A stretch of 64,000 nt of DNA from DAOUAM01 sp034433305. Its GTDB lineage: Bacteria > Chloroflexota > Dehalococcoidia > Lucifugimonadales > DAOUAM01. Every line of letters begins with the position of its first letter. Position 1 is the first letter of the stretch. The stretch lies in the NCBI GenBank assembly GCA_034433305.1, contig DAOUAM010000063.1, positions 1 to 64,000 on the forward strand. The letters run 5' to 3'. This document shows, piece after piece, positions 24,908-34,457 of the stretch. The position numbers and the translations under genes are program-made. The notes beneath the pieces were generated by a model that saw only the letters and a program-made list of their open reading frames with translations, did not search any database and was not told where the DNA came from.

Positions 24908-25378
24908 CTAGCTGTGAGTCGGAGGCGGCAGGACCTCGCCACGGGCGAGGCGTTCCTCGGCCTCTTTGTAGATCTCAGCGCTGGTCTTCATGACCCTGTA
25001 AAGGTCCTGGGCGAAGGCGATCCTGGCATGGGGGGGCAGCCGCGAGAACTCCGGGGCGGCCCTGCCCTGGAAGCGCCCCTTTTCCAGCATGAAGTCCTCG
25101 TCCATCTCCTCGATGAGCCTGTCAGCCACTTCCTGGGTGAGCGGCGCCTTGCCCGGAAAGTCCTCGTCCCGCCAGAAGGGGTCGGGGTAGCGGCTGGCGG
25201 CCTCGCCGCTCTCCATCAGCTCAAACCAGTGCTGGGTTACCTTCCAGACCTCATAAATGTTTTCGGCCTCTACCCAGGCGCGCGCCCGCGTGACGGGGTC
25301 ATTGACTCCTGACCACTCCCAAGCGTTGGAGATGCAAGACTGGTAGAGGGTATGGGGCGTAACGTTGTAGTATGGCAT
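24908..25378 (-). CDS. Hypothetical protein, acidic, 156 residues
   Basis: I do not recognise the family. The protein starts MPYYNVTPHTLYQSCISNAWEW, is rich in Glu, Trp and Tyr, and is probably all-helical and cytoplasmic, with no membrane segment or signal. The middle part (WVEAENIYEVWKVTQHWFEL) is aromatic-rich. Its own strong terminator lies just downstream, which supports a real, separately transcribed gene. No clear Shine-Dalgarno precedes ATG 25378, so the start is uncertain. Confidence 0.6.
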   Translation of the reverse strand: MPYYNVTPHTLYQSCISNAWEWSGVNDPVTRARAWVEAENIYEVWKVTQHWFELMESGEAASRYPDPFWRDEDFPGKAPLTQEVADRLIEEMDEDFMLEKGRFQGRAAPEFSRLPPHARIAFAQDLYRVMKTSAEIYKEAEERLARGEVLPPPTHS

Positions 25379-25559
25379 CTCGGCTATGGTTCGACGACGC
25401 GCCTTATCCGCCTGACCGTACGGACCCGCTGTCCGGGGCAGTGGTCAGGGTCGGGCCTGTACCGCCGGACCGGCTCGGGCTGGGTCCTGGGCGTTGTGGC
25501 GGGAGCGATCCTGGTTGGCGCCGTAGGATCAGATGTGGCAGCACGTATTGTCAACATTT

Positions 25560-26006
25560 TCATCTCTGTGGACCTCCATTCCCAAAGTCCCCACTGTCTT
25601 TGATTTGCTCAAGCTGGGAAGTGTACTCGTTCTTGCCCGGCTCCTCTTCCGATACCTCCCCCAGATCGCCAATGACTGACTGCATGTCCGACTCAGCAGT
25701 CAGCGCCTGTATGCCCGCATAGACCTTGAGCAACAGGTTCAGCCCTACTCGCTCGCTTCCCATCATGACCGACGACTTGGCCACCTCTCGGACCATCCAG
25801 AGCTCGTTGAGGGTCACATGAATGACCACGGGGGCCTTCTTCTGCTCTGCCTCCAGGACTGCCCCACCTACCTTGAGCAGAAGGTTGGGGTACGGCGATG
25901 CCTCTGCTGGCAGAGCATCGGGTGGCCCCTGGGTGAACATGGACAGGGCATCGGAAAGGTAGAGGCTTTCCAGAAGGGTTAGCTGTATAGGATGTGTATT
26001 AGGCAT
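25560..26006 (-). CDS. Hypothetical protein, 148 residues
   Basis: No recognisable family. The start ATG 26006 follows an excellent ribosome site (GAGGAG seven bases upstream), so it is probably expressed. Residues 1-105 look like a compact alpha/beta domain (LTLLESLYLSDALSMF, APVVIHVTLNELWMVREVA, VGLNLLLKVYAGIQAL); the C-terminal 40 residues are acidic and likely disordered. No membrane segment or signal. It is flanked by long non-coding stretches and another unknown gene. Confidence 0.6.
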   Translation of the reverse strand: MPNTHPIQLTLLESLYLSDALSMFTQGPPDALPAEASPYPNLLLKVGGAVLEAEQKKAPVVIHVTLNELWMVREVAKSSVMMGSERVGLNLLLKVYAGIQALTAESDMQSVIGDLGEVSEEEPGKNEYTSQLEQIKDSGDFGNGGPQR

Positions 26007-26594
26007 AGGTCAACTCCTCAAGCCACGGCCTCACAAGTCTCACCATCACCTACCATCAAAACAAGGCCTATGCCCATACTAGACATGACGCTCAACTCCC
26101 GGGACGTGTGTTCTCCCTGCCTTCTCGACTCGCGCCCTCTTGGGGGACCAGCCTGGCTGGCTACCCCATGAAGGTCTGCTACTTCCAAAATCGAGGATGC
26201 CGGGAGAGACCGCATCCGCTTAATAACCTATATGTACACGGCCTAGGTACTAGAAACATTACTATTGCGAGATTAACCCAAAGAGGTTGGCACTACGGCT
26301 CCGGTCAGATGGTCAAGGCCTTTCCGTTTGCTACCGTGATAGTAGCAGATGAATGGCCGGCTAATGGTTTGCGACTCCCATGTTCTGTGTGTGGCTTGGG
26401 CCCAGGTAAACTGGTACTAAAGTCCCGTTTAGCCTTGCCGGCTGGGAGTCCTGTTGCGTCCCATCGCCTCCACGCTCCGGCAGGCGCCGCCGCTGGTGGG
26501 CCTGGCCTCTCTCCGCGGCCGCGTGCTCGCCATTCACCTCCTTATCAACAATGTCTAGTGTACCTATATATACGTCCCATAGCCTTGAAGGGAT
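26007..26594. other. 588-base region without a recognised gene
   Basis: Less GC-rich than the surroundings, especially 26220-26360. Frames cross it but none has family motifs. One candidate micro-gene is on the minus strand, 26429-26533 (34 codons, Arg-rich), preceded by TAAGGAGGTGA, a full 11-base match to the 16S anti-Shine-Dalgarno complement, but only three bases before ATG. I give it no function. Confidence 0.3.
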
Positions 26595-27050
26595 TCAGTC
26601 CTTCCAGGTGAATAGCTTTACTGGCTCAACCCTGGCGATGACCTCGGACTCCCAGCCGTGCTTGGCCATCTGCGCGCGGCGGACACTGAGGCTCTCCTGG
26701 CTGCCGTCCTGCAGGAAGCTCACCTTGCCGTGGACAAGCACGTGGCGCTTCCATGGCGGCTCGATGACGCCCAGGGCAACTCCGGGGCTGCGTTGCAGGT
26801 TCCTGTGCAGCGCCGTCCCTCGCGACAACCCGAAGTAGAGGGTGTCATCCAGGAACACGATGTTTACACCGGTGATATGGGGCGTGCCTGTTGGGCTTAC
26901 TGTGGACACCAGGGCTGCCCTCTGCTGGTCCAGAAAGGTCGCCACCTCTTCTGGCGACATGGCGTTGGCACCACCGAAGACGCTCCTGGTATGGGGGCTG
27001 GCTTCCTGGAGAGACTTGCGGAGAATCCTTGCGACCCCTTCATGTGCCAT
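26595..27050 (-). CDS. PPOX-class (pyridoxamine-phosphate-oxidase-like) flavin/F420-dependent protein
   Basis: 151 residues. The core reads ALVSTVSPTGTPHITGVNIVFLDDTLYFG, then TALHRNLQRSPGVALGVIEPPWKRHVLVHGKVSFL, the split beta-barrel of the PNPOx-like family that binds FMN or F420. Substrate is unknown. ATG at 27050 has GGAGG six bases upstream. It is transcribed away from the ABC operon that begins at 27201. Confidence 0.8.
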   Translation of the reverse strand: MAHEGVARILRKSLQEASPHTRSVFGGANAMSPEEVATFLDQQRAALVSTVSPTGTPHITGVNIVFLDDTLYFGLSRGTALHRNLQRSPGVALGVIEPPWKRHVLVHGKVSFLQDGSQESLSVRRAQMAKHGWESEVIARVEPVKLFTWKD

Positions 27051-27200
27051 TCTGGGCCTCCACGTATTAACTCTTCAACACATTTTAGATGCTATTTACA
27101 ATGAAAATGTTCCCAGGTCTCGTGGCGACTCAAACGATGGCGCCCTGCTCCTGACCTGGACAGGCGGGCCAATCGCCAGTATGATGCCTTCTGGAGGCCA

Positions 27201-27950
27201 GTGGAAACGACGTCTGTGGCAGACCTCAGCCAGGGTGACATACAGCCCAGGGATACCTCGCCCATGGTGGAGCTGCGCGGCCTGACCAAGAGCTACAGCG
27301 AGGCCGGGCGCCCGCGCACCGTCTTGTGCGACGTCCATGCGGCCATCTGGCGTGGCGAGATGGTCGTGCTGTTGGGCCGGAGCGGCTCGGGCAAGTCAAC
27401 CCTCCTCAACCTCATCAGCGGCCTGGACCTGCCCACGGCCGGCGAGGTGGTGGTGGACTCGGTGAACATCACCCGACTCTCGGAGCAGGAGCGGGCGCTG
27501 TTCCGGCGGCGCTACATCGGCTTCGTCTTCCAGTCCTTCAACCTGATTCCGACTCTTACCGTGGAGGAAAATCTGCTGCTGCCGCTGGAGCTTAACGGGC
27601 GCACCTCCAGGCAGGACCGGCTGGCCGCCATAGCCCTGCTGGCGCATGTGGGCCTGGCGGACAGGGCGCGCAGCTTCCCGGACCGCCTCTCCGGCGGCGA
27701 GCAGCAGCGCGTCGCCATCGCCCGGGCGCTGGTGCATGACCCGCCCCTGGTTCTGGCCGACGAGCCGACCGGCAACCTGGACGCCGAGACCGGCAGGCAG
27801 GTGCTGGCGCTCCTGGACAGCCTCACGCGCAGGGCCGGCAAGACGCTGGTGCTGGTCACTCACAGCAGTGAGGCCGCGGCCATGGCCGACCGCGTCCTCA
27901 CCATCAGGGATGGCCGGCTGGTAGAGCACTCCCTGGAAGTGGCCCCGTGA
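27201..27950 (+). CDS. ABC transporter ATP-binding protein (LolD/MacB type)
   Basis: 249 residues. Walker A GRSGSGKST, Q-loop FQSFN, signature LSGGEQQRVAIARAL, Walker B LVLADEPTGNLD and the H-loop VLVTHSS are all intact. This is the family that powers FtsX-type permeases (LolCDE, MacB). Two starts are possible: GTG 27201 with GGAGG only three bases away, or ATG 27264, which begins exactly at the conserved domain. Its stop overlaps the start of the permease gene (GTGA), and an AttH-like gene follows. Confidence 0.9.
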   Translation: METTSVADLSQGDIQPRDTSPMVELRGLTKSYSEAGRPRTVLCDVHAAIWRGEMVVLLGRSGSGKSTLLNLISGLDLPTAGEVVVDSVNITRLSEQERALFRRRYIGFVFQSFNLIPTLTVEENLLLPLELNGRTSRQDRLAAIALLAHVGLADRARSFPDRLSGGEQQRVAIARALVHDPPLVLADEPTGNLDAETGRQVLALLDSLTRRAGKTLVLVTHSSEAAAMADRVLTIRDGRLVEHSLEVAP

Positions 27951-30499
27951 TCCCGGTGCTCTGGCGCTCCAGCCTGCGCTACCTGGCGCGGCACCCCTGG
28001 CAGGTGGGCCTGTCCGTCCTCAGCATCGCCCTGGGCGTGGCGGTGATTGTCTCTATAGACCTGGCCAACCAGAGCGCCAGGCGGGCCTTCGCCCTGTCCA
28101 CCGACGCCGTGTCCGGTAAGGCCACCCACAGGGTAATTGGCGGCCCCGCCGGCCTGCCTGAGGAGCTTTACGTGCAGCTCCGCGCCGAGGCGGGCGTCAG
28201 CCCCTCGGCACCGGTGGTGGAAGGCTACGCCGCCATTCCCGGCCACCAGGGACGCACCTTCCGCCTGCTGGGCGTGGACCCCTTCGTGGAAGCACCCTTC
28301 AGGCCCTACCTGAGCGGCGCCGGCGGCCCCGGCGAAAGCCTCGCCCCGCTGCTGCTGGAGCCAGGCGCGGTGCTGCTGGCTTCCGGGACGGCGCGGGAGT
28401 TGGGCCTGCGCCCGGGCGACGCCGTCACCATCAGGGTCGGGAGCCAGCGGTGGCAGGTGACACTGGCCGGCACCCTCCAGCCGGCGGACAGCCTCAGCGC
28501 CCAGGCCCTGGAGGACCTGCTGGTGGCCGACATCAGCACGGCCCAGGAGCTGCTGGGCATGGTGGGCAGGCTCAGCCACATTGACCTGATAGCCCCTCCC
28601 GGCGCTGAGGGAGAAGCCCTGCTGGCGCTGGCCCGCGCGGCGATGCCTCCGGGCGTGGAGATTGTCCCGGCCTCGTCCGGCTCGGCGGCCATTACCCAGA
28701 TGACCCGCGCCTTCAACCTCAACCTGACGGCCCTGAGCCTGCTGGCGCTGATAGTGGGCATGTTCCTCATCTACAACACCATGACCTTCTCGGTGGTGCA
28801 GCGGCGCACCCTCATAGGGACGCTGCGGGCCATAGGGGTCACGCGGGGCCAGGTCTTCGCCCTGGTGCTGGGCGAGGCGCTGGTCATGGGTGTGCTGGGC
28901 GCCAGCATCGGGGCGGCGCTGGGCGTGGTCATGGCGCGCGGCCTGGTCAGGCTGATTACCCAGTCCATCAACGACCTGTACTTCGTCCTCTCGGTGAGCA
29001 GCCTGGCGGTGGAGCCGGTGACGCTGCTGAAGGGGATGCTGCTGGGCCTGGGCGCGACCCTGCTGGCAGCCCTCATGCCCGCCGCCGAGGCGACGGGTGT
29101 CCCCACCAGCACGGCCCTGGGCCGCTCCTCGGTAGAGGCCAGGGTGCGCGGCGCCGTGCCCGTGGCCGCCCTGGTGGGCGTGGTGGTGCTGGGCGCGGGC
29201 GTCGGCCTGCTAGTCTTCCCCAGCCGGGACATTGTCCTGGGCCTGGCGGGACTGTTTGGCATCGTCATAGGCGCGGCGCTGCTGACGCCGGCGGCTACCT
29301 GGGCGCTGGCCGGCGTGGCCGCGCCGTTGCTGGGCAGGCCCTTCGGCCTCATGGGGCGCATGGCCGCCCGGGGCGTGACAGCCGGCCTCAGCAGGACGTC
29401 CATCGCCATCGCCGCGCTGATGGTAGCCGTGTCCGTGACTGTGGGCATTGACATCATGGTCACCAGCTTCCGGCAGACGGTGGTGCGCTGGCTGGAGGCG
29501 TCACTCCAGGCGGACGTGTACGTTTCGGCGCCCAGCACCGTGTCCCGGCGGGCCGACGCCACCCTGGACCCGGGCCTGGTGCAGCGCCTGACATTGGCCC
29601 CCGGCGTGGCCGCGGTCAGCATGTACCGCAACGTATCGGTGGAGTCAGAGGACGGCCCGGTGCAGCTTGTCGTCCTGGACGTGCAGCCACAGGTCTTCCA
29701 GCGCCTCCAGTTCAAGGAAGGCGACCCGGAGGCCATCTGGGCCGACTTCCAGCGGGGCGAGGCCGTTATTGCCTCGGAGCCATATGCCTACCATCACGGC
29801 GTGGGGACAGGCTCCACTGTGCGGCTGCTGACCAGCGAAGGCACGCGCCCCTTCCGTGTGGCTGGCCTGGTGTACGACTACAGCACCGAGCGCGGGCTGC
29901 TCATGATGGCCCGCAGCGCATACCAGCGCCTGTGGGACGACCCCGGTGTGTCCTCCCTGGGGATCTACGCCGCGCCAGGCCAGGATATCGGCGCGCTGGC
30001 GGAGGCGCTGCGCGGGCTGGCAGGCCCCGAGGAGTCGGTGCTGGTCCGCTCCAACCAGACGCTGCGCGCTGCGTCCATGGAGATATTCGACCGGGCCTTC
30101 GCCGTGACTTCGGTGGTCAGGCTGCTGGGGATGGTGGTCGCCTTCATCGGAGTGCTCAGCGCCCTGATGGCGCTGCAACTGGAGCGAGGGCGGGAGACCA
30201 GCACGCTGCGGGCTATGGGGCTGACGTCCCGCCAGGTCTGGGGCCTGGCCATCTCCCAGACGGGGCTTATGGGCCTCATAGCCGGGCTGCTGGCCGTGCC
30301 AGCGGGCATAGCCCTTTCGGCGGGGCTGGTCTTCGTGGTCAACCGCCGCTCCTTCGGCTGGAGCATGGATATGCAGGTGTCGCCTGAGGCGCTGCTCCAG
30401 TCGCTGGGCCTGGCCCTGCTGGCGGCCATACTGGCCGGCCTGTACCCGGCCCTCAGGATGGCCCGTGGCTCTCCGGCCCTGGGGCTGAGGGAGGAGTAG
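27947..30499 (+). CDS. FtsX-family ABC permease (long form, two permease modules)
   Basis: 850 residues. It has an N-terminal membrane helix (about 12-35), a large extracytoplasmic domain (35-250), three helices (about 255-390), two more near 400-460, a second module starting GLSRTSIAIAALMVAVSVTVG, a second extracytoplasmic domain (about 500-710) and three final helices ending near 840. This is the duplicated arrangement of AttFGH-type and LolE-like transporters. The GTG start overlaps the ATPase stop. With the ATPase and the AttH-like lipocalin downstream it should form one export or lipid/lipoprotein-release complex. Substrate unknown. Confidence 0.87.
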   Translation: MIPVLWRSSLRYLARHPWQVGLSVLSIALGVAVIVSIDLANQSARRAFALSTDAVSGKATHRVIGGPAGLPEELYVQLRAEAGVSPSAPVVEGYAAIPGHQGRTFRLLGVDPFVEAPFRPYLSGAGGPGESLAPLLLEPGAVLLASGTARELGLRPGDAVTIRVGSQRWQVTLAGTLQPADSLSAQALEDLLVADISTAQELLGMVGRLSHIDLIAPPGAEGEALLALARAAMPPGVEIVPASSGSAAITQMTRAFNLNLTALSLLALIVGMFLIYNTMTFSVVQRRTLIGTLRAIGVTRGQVFALVLGEALVMGVLGASIGAALGVVMARGLVRLITQSINDLYFVLSVSSLAVEPVTLLKGMLLGLGATLLAALMPAAEATGVPTSTALGRSSVEARVRGAVPVAALVGVVVLGAGVGLLVFPSRDIVLGLAGLFGIVIGAALLTPAATWALAGVAAPLLGRPFGLMGRMAARGVTAGLSRTSIAIAALMVAVSVTVGIDIMVTSFRQTVVRWLEASLQADVYVSAPSTVSRRADATLDPGLVQRLTLAPGVAAVSMYRNVSVESEDGPVQLVVLDVQPQVFQRLQFKEGDPEAIWADFQRGEAVIASEPYAYHHGVGTGSTVRLLTSEGTRPFRVAGLVYDYSTERGLLMMARSAYQRLWDDPGVSSLGIYAAPGQDIGALAEALRGLAGPEESVLVRSNQTLRAASMEIFDRAFAVTSVVRLLGMVVAFIGVLSALMALQLERGRETSTLRAMGLTSRQVWGLAISQTGLMGLIAGLLAVPAGIALSAGLVFVVNRRSFGWSMDMQVSPEALLQSLGLALLAAILAGLYPALRMARGSPALGLREE

Positions 30500-30502
30500 G
30501 CT

Positions 30503-31663
30503 ATGAGGCGCGGGCTGCTGGTCGTTGCTCTGCTGGCCTTGCTGGCGGCGTTGCCAGCCAGCATTGTGTACGCCCTGACGCGGCCGGACGGGCCGCACCA
30601 GGTGCAGGCGTGGCTCTCAGTCACGGAGGCCCTGGGCGGCGATGGTACGTCCGGCTTCGCCCAGGCCCTGGGGCCGCGCGCCTTCTCCTTCCCCGCCGAC
30701 CACGGTCCGCACCCGGAGTACCGCATCGAGTGGTGGTACTTCACCGGCAACCTGGCTACCCCCGAAGGCCGGCGCTTCGGCTACGAGCTCACTTTCTTCC
30801 GCACCGCCCTGGCGCCAGACGCCGCCGGGCGCGAGTCGCGGTGGGGCACGCGCCAGGTGTACTCGGCCCACCTTGCCCTCAGCGACATCGCCGGCGGGCG
30901 CTTCCACGCCTTCCAGCGCTTCAGCCGTGAGGCCGTGGGGCTGGCCGGGGCGCAGGCCCAGCCTTTCCGCGTCTGGCTGGAGGACTGGTCCGCTCAGTCC
31001 ACAGGCCAGGACGTGCTGCCCCTGCGCCTGAGAGCCTCTCAGGCCGACATCGTCATGGAGCTTGTCCTGGACAGCAGCAAGCCGCCGGTGCTCCACGGGG
31101 AGGGAGGGCTGAGCCGCAAGGGCAGCGCACCAGGCAACGCCTCCTACTACTACTCGCTAACGCGCATGCCCACGTCAGGCACGGTGCGCGTGGGTGGCCA
31201 GTCCTTCGCCGTCAGTGGCCTGAGCTGGATGGACCGCGAGTGGAGCACCAGCACGCTGGAGGAGGGACAGGTGGGCTGGGACTGGTTCTCCCTGCAACTG
31301 GAGGACGGTCGGGAGGTCATGTTCTACCGGCTGAGGCGCCAGGACGGCACCGCCGACCCCCACAGCAGCGGTACGCTGGTCCTGGCCGACGGCCAGGACC
31401 GCCACATGGCCCTGGCGGACGTGCGGCTGGACGTGCTGGACTACTGGCGAAGCCCGCTGGACGGCACGCGCTACCCGTCCCGCTGGCGGCTGTCCATCCC
31501 GGGGCAGCGGCTGGAGCTGGAGGTCGTCCCGCTCATGCCCGACCAGGAGCTGGACCTGGCCGTACGCTACTGGGAGGGGGCCGTCCAGGCCAGCGGCACC
31601 GCCGACGGCCTGCCCATCACAGGCCAGGGCTACGTGGAGCTTACGGGCTACGCAAAGCCGTAG
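30503..31663 (+). CDS. AttH/CrtC-type lipocalin-like secreted protein
   Basis: 386 residues with an N-terminal signal or anchor helix (LLVVALLALLAALPASIVYA). The motif EYRIEWWYFTGNLATPEGRRFGYE, the later FSWMDREWSTS-like region (GLSWMDREWSTSTL) and WDWFSLQLEDGREVMFYRLR are characteristic of the AttH/carotenoid 1,2-hydratase lipocalin-like family. AttH proteins occur in operons with an ABC ATPase and an FtsX permease, as here, and are believed to bind lipophilic molecules. The TAG stop is formed by the first bases of an inverted-repeat element (31661-31915). Confidence 0.85.
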   Translation: MRRGLLVVALLALLAALPASIVYALTRPDGPHQVQAWLSVTEALGGDGTSGFAQALGPRAFSFPADHGPHPEYRIEWWYFTGNLATPEGRRFGYELTFFRTALAPDAAGRESRWGTRQVYSAHLALSDIAGGRFHAFQRFSREAVGLAGAQAQPFRVWLEDWSAQSTGQDVLPLRLRASQADIVMELVLDSSKPPVLHGEGGLSRKGSAPGNASYYYSLTRMPTSGTVRVGGQSFAVSGLSWMDREWSTSTLEEGQVGWDWFSLQLEDGREVMFYRLRRQDGTADPHSSGTLVLADGQDRHMALADVRLDVLDYWRSPLDGTRYPSRWRLSIPGQRLELEVVPLMPDQELDLAVRYWEGAVQASGTADGLPITGQGYVELTGYAKP

Positions 31664-31915
31664 AGGGTGTGTGGAAACTCGTTCCCCGCAGGGCTGGGAC
31701 CTGGTCAAGGCAAGGCGCTTTGGCCCCCATTCCCTCGACAGGCTCAGGACAGGCCCTGGCCTTCCCCCACAGGGGGCAGGGACTGTTCTCGCCCCCTCTG
31801 GGGAAGAGCTAGAGAGGGAGCTGGCCTTGCCTGCATACCAGCCTTGCGTCAATATGCATCACGTCCCCATGTCTTCCGGTAAGGGCCAGAACAAGGCTTT
31901 TCACACACCCTCTTA
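31661..31915. mobile_element. MITE-like element, copy C (TA-flanked, GAGGGTGTGTG ends)
   Basis: Bounded by TA on each side. The left end reads TAGAGGGTGTGTGGAAA; the right end in reverse complement reads TAAGAGGGTGTGTGAAAA. Inside is CCTTCCCCCACAGGGGGCAG...GACTGTTCTCGCCCCCTCTG, nearly the same as repeat units at 46570-46745. No coding capacity is evident. TA flanks suggest an IS630/Tc1-mariner-type transposase in trans. Its left TA is part of the stop codon of the AttH gene. Confidence 0.75.
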
Positions 31916-31976
31916 GGCGGTGCGTGCAATGCCCCTACGGGGACGTGCCGGCCACGAAGTCGTTGATGCGCTCGGC

Positions 31977-34457
31977 TTAGCGTATGTCCACCGCCGCGGC
32001 CGCCAGCAGGAGCAGCAAGACCACCGCCAGAAAGGCGAAGCGCCGCCAGGTAAGGCGGTAGTAGAAGCCGCCCACCGTGAAGGACAGGAATACCAGCAGC
32101 ACGGCCAGCACCACCGTGGACGTGCTGACTTCCTGGAAGTTGATGAAGTGGACGATGAGGGTGCCAGCGGACCACCCCAGGGCCAGGACCATCAGCAGGG
32201 CCACGGCGGCCTTGACCAGGTTGCTCCTGGGGAACACCAGCGCCGTCAGCGGGTTTACCACGTTGTTGAGCAGGCCTAGTACCCTTGCCGCGCCGCCGTA
32301 GGCCGTGCCCAGCACCGGATGGCCCGACCGCAAGCCCTTCAGGTGGTCCACCATGCCGTGGACCACGCCCAGCGTCTGGGTGGCTACCGGCACAAGCTCC
32401 TGTGGGGGTATGGCCGCGAAGGTCTCCATGCCCACGCTGTAGCGGCGCTCCAGGTAGGTCCTGTAATCGTCGCCCTTCTGGAAGCCCACCGTCAGGGACG
32501 GGTTCTGCAGGACGATGGCCTCCTGCAGCGGGCGCAGGTAAGATTCCCTGGACTTGCGAGAGGCCTGCGGTATCCTGGGCAGCAGGAAGTCCACGATAAC
32601 CTCCGCCGCATCCAGCCTGCCCCACATGATGTCGTTCTGGCGCCACTCCTTGCGGAAGAAGCCGCCAAAGTGGAAGAGCAGCTCGCCGGCCAGCTTGTTC
32701 CTGTGGGGCACCCTGATGTAGCTACCTACAGCGGGGCTGACCGGCACCAGGTCCACGTAGTCGCGCTCGCCCAGGCCCTCGCCGTGGCTCATGGGGAACA
32801 GGAAGGCATCGCGTAGCTCGAAGCTATCGGACATCAACTGGAACCTGGCGTGCTGAGGGTACCCGGCGGCCACCAGGGCCGAGTCAACCTGCTGCACCAG
32901 GGCCAGGCCACGGGCATTGATAGCCGCGAACCGGGCCAGGTACTCGGCCCTGGCCCGGGCCAGGTAGTCGGGCAGGGTCGCGTCGGTGGGCGGGCCGCCA
33001 CTGCTCAGCGCGGCCCTGACCTGGACAGGCACCTGTCGGGAGTCAGCGGCAAGCTGCAGCATGGCAGCCTTGAACTCCAGCAGCTTGCCCAGCACAGAGC
33101 CTTCGGGCACCTGCGCCGGGAACGCCGCGAAGGCCCTGAGGCCAGCCGTCGAGGGCATCTCGACCTCGCGTATCACCCAGATAAGCTCGCGCGTCAGGTA
33201 GTAGTACCGGCGCACTCGGAACTCGGCATCAAAGGCACGGTAAAAGTCCACCGGGTCCGTGTCGTGGACCTGCTCCATGGCCTGCCTGACCTTGCCCATG
33301 TCCAGGGTCGGGTTGGCGTCCATGAGCCACTGGGTAAGGGCCTGGTACACATGGACGCGCTTCCAGGCCTGGTAAGCGCGCGCCAGGGGGCTGGCCTTGA
33401 AGGCCTCGTACTCCTTGGGGTCCAGCCTGGTGCTGGTGGCGCGGCCCTTGGCCAGGTACTCCTGCTCGAACCACTCCTCCACCAGCCGGGCGCTCTCGGC
33501 CCGCACACCCACCTCCACGTTGTGCTGGCGCAGTCGCTGCAGGGCCTCGGTAACGGACTCGAAGCTGGGTATGCCAAACAGCGCCCGGCGCAGCACCTGG
33601 TCGGGCGGCACTGGCCCCTGGTCGCCCTGCAACTGCATGTACTCCTGCTTGCCGAACCCCGGGTCTGGCTCCACGTAGAACAGCGCACGGTCCACGTACA
33701 CATCAGCCGGGCGTGTGGCGATGGCCTCGATGACCTGCTCGAAGGGAAAGTTGTTGAGAATGCCGCCGTCGGTGAGGTAGCGCCGACTGCCGCGCTCGTC
33801 CTTGACGGCGACCGGCGGGAAGGCCATGGGAAAGGCCGAGCTGGCCTGACACAACTCCCAGAGTCGGTAGGGCAGGGCGCCATCCACGAAGTCGTTGGCC
33901 CCGCCCTGGCGGAAGCGCAGGTGGTAAGGGTGCTCGTGGGTCTTGGTGTACACCTGGCTGTTATCGAAGGCGGGGAACGCCACGCCCCTGCCGTGCAGAT
34001 CGGTGGTGGCGATGAACAGGTCCACGGACGGCACCAGGGGCTGGTCGCCCGGCCCCGCGTCCAGCTCTCCCAGGGCCACCTGGAGCTGGCGCGCGTAGTA
34101 GCGCTCGTCCAGCAGCGATTCCATAGCTGGACGCTTGGGGTTGTTCAGTAGCTGCTGGACCTGCCCCTGCTCGATCCAGAAGCGCTCCAGCTTGCCGAAG
34201 TCGGCGCCGGTGGCCAGGGACTTGGCCAGCGCGGCCCCGTTAAGCCCGCCGGCCGAGGCGCCGGAGATGACGTCTATGACCACGTTGGCCTTGAGGTCGT
34301 CCACGATGGCCTTATAGGGCGAGTCGGGGTCGCCGTTGGCGGCACGGACAAGCTGGTACAGCTCGTGGCAGGCACCATAGATGTACGTGGCCATGGCCAC
34401 GCCACCGTAGAGCACCAGCGCTATGCGGATTTCCTTGTGGAAGTCCTGACCAGCCAT
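31977..34457 (-). CDS. Patatin-related phospholipase with C-terminal membrane helices
   Basis: 826 residues from ATG 34457. The patatin catalytic elements are present: IALVLYGGVAMATYIYGACHEL (oxyanion Gly region), nucleophile Ser68 in ISGASAGGLNG and the dyad Asp in YLTDGGILNNFPFEQVIEA. A long middle region (about 300-740) is unassigned and typical of large patatin-related proteins. The last about 85 residues form three hydrophobic helices that should anchor it. It probably hydrolyses acyl lipids at the membrane. The frame is open to 34982, overlapping the divergent receiver gene; the domain start argues for 34457, but no good ribosome site is seen. Confidence 0.82.
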   Translation of the reverse strand: MAGQDFHKEIRIALVLYGGVAMATYIYGACHELYQLVRAANGDPDSPYKAIVDDLKANVVIDVISGASAGGLNGAALAKSLATGADFGKLERFWIEQGQVQQLLNNPKRPAMESLLDERYYARQLQVALGELDAGPGDQPLVPSVDLFIATTDLHGRGVAFPAFDNSQVYTKTHEHPYHLRFRQGGANDFVDGALPYRLWELCQASSAFPMAFPPVAVKDERGSRRYLTDGGILNNFPFEQVIEAIATRPADVYVDRALFYVEPDPGFGKQEYMQLQGDQGPVPPDQVLRRALFGIPSFESVTEALQRLRQHNVEVGVRAESARLVEEWFEQEYLAKGRATSTRLDPKEYEAFKASPLARAYQAWKRVHVYQALTQWLMDANPTLDMGKVRQAMEQVHDTDPVDFYRAFDAEFRVRRYYYLTRELIWVIREVEMPSTAGLRAFAAFPAQVPEGSVLGKLLEFKAAMLQLAADSRQVPVQVRAALSSGGPPTDATLPDYLARARAEYLARFAAINARGLALVQQVDSALVAAGYPQHARFQLMSDSFELRDAFLFPMSHGEGLGERDYVDLVPVSPAVGSYIRVPHRNKLAGELLFHFGGFFRKEWRQNDIMWGRLDAAEVIVDFLLPRIPQASRKSRESYLRPLQEAIVLQNPSLTVGFQKGDDYRTYLERRYSVGMETFAAIPPQELVPVATQTLGVVHGMVDHLKGLRSGHPVLGTAYGGAARVLGLLNNVVNPLTALVFPRSNLVKAAVALLMVLALGWSAGTLIVHFINFQEVSTSTVVLAVLLVFLSFTVGGFYYRLTWRRFAFLAVVLLLLLAAAAVDIR

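Noticed and set aside
26108..26611. 167-codon plus-strand frame
   Set aside because: No ribosome site, no recognisable domain and biased low-complexity C-terminal composition; it overlaps the PPOX gene end.
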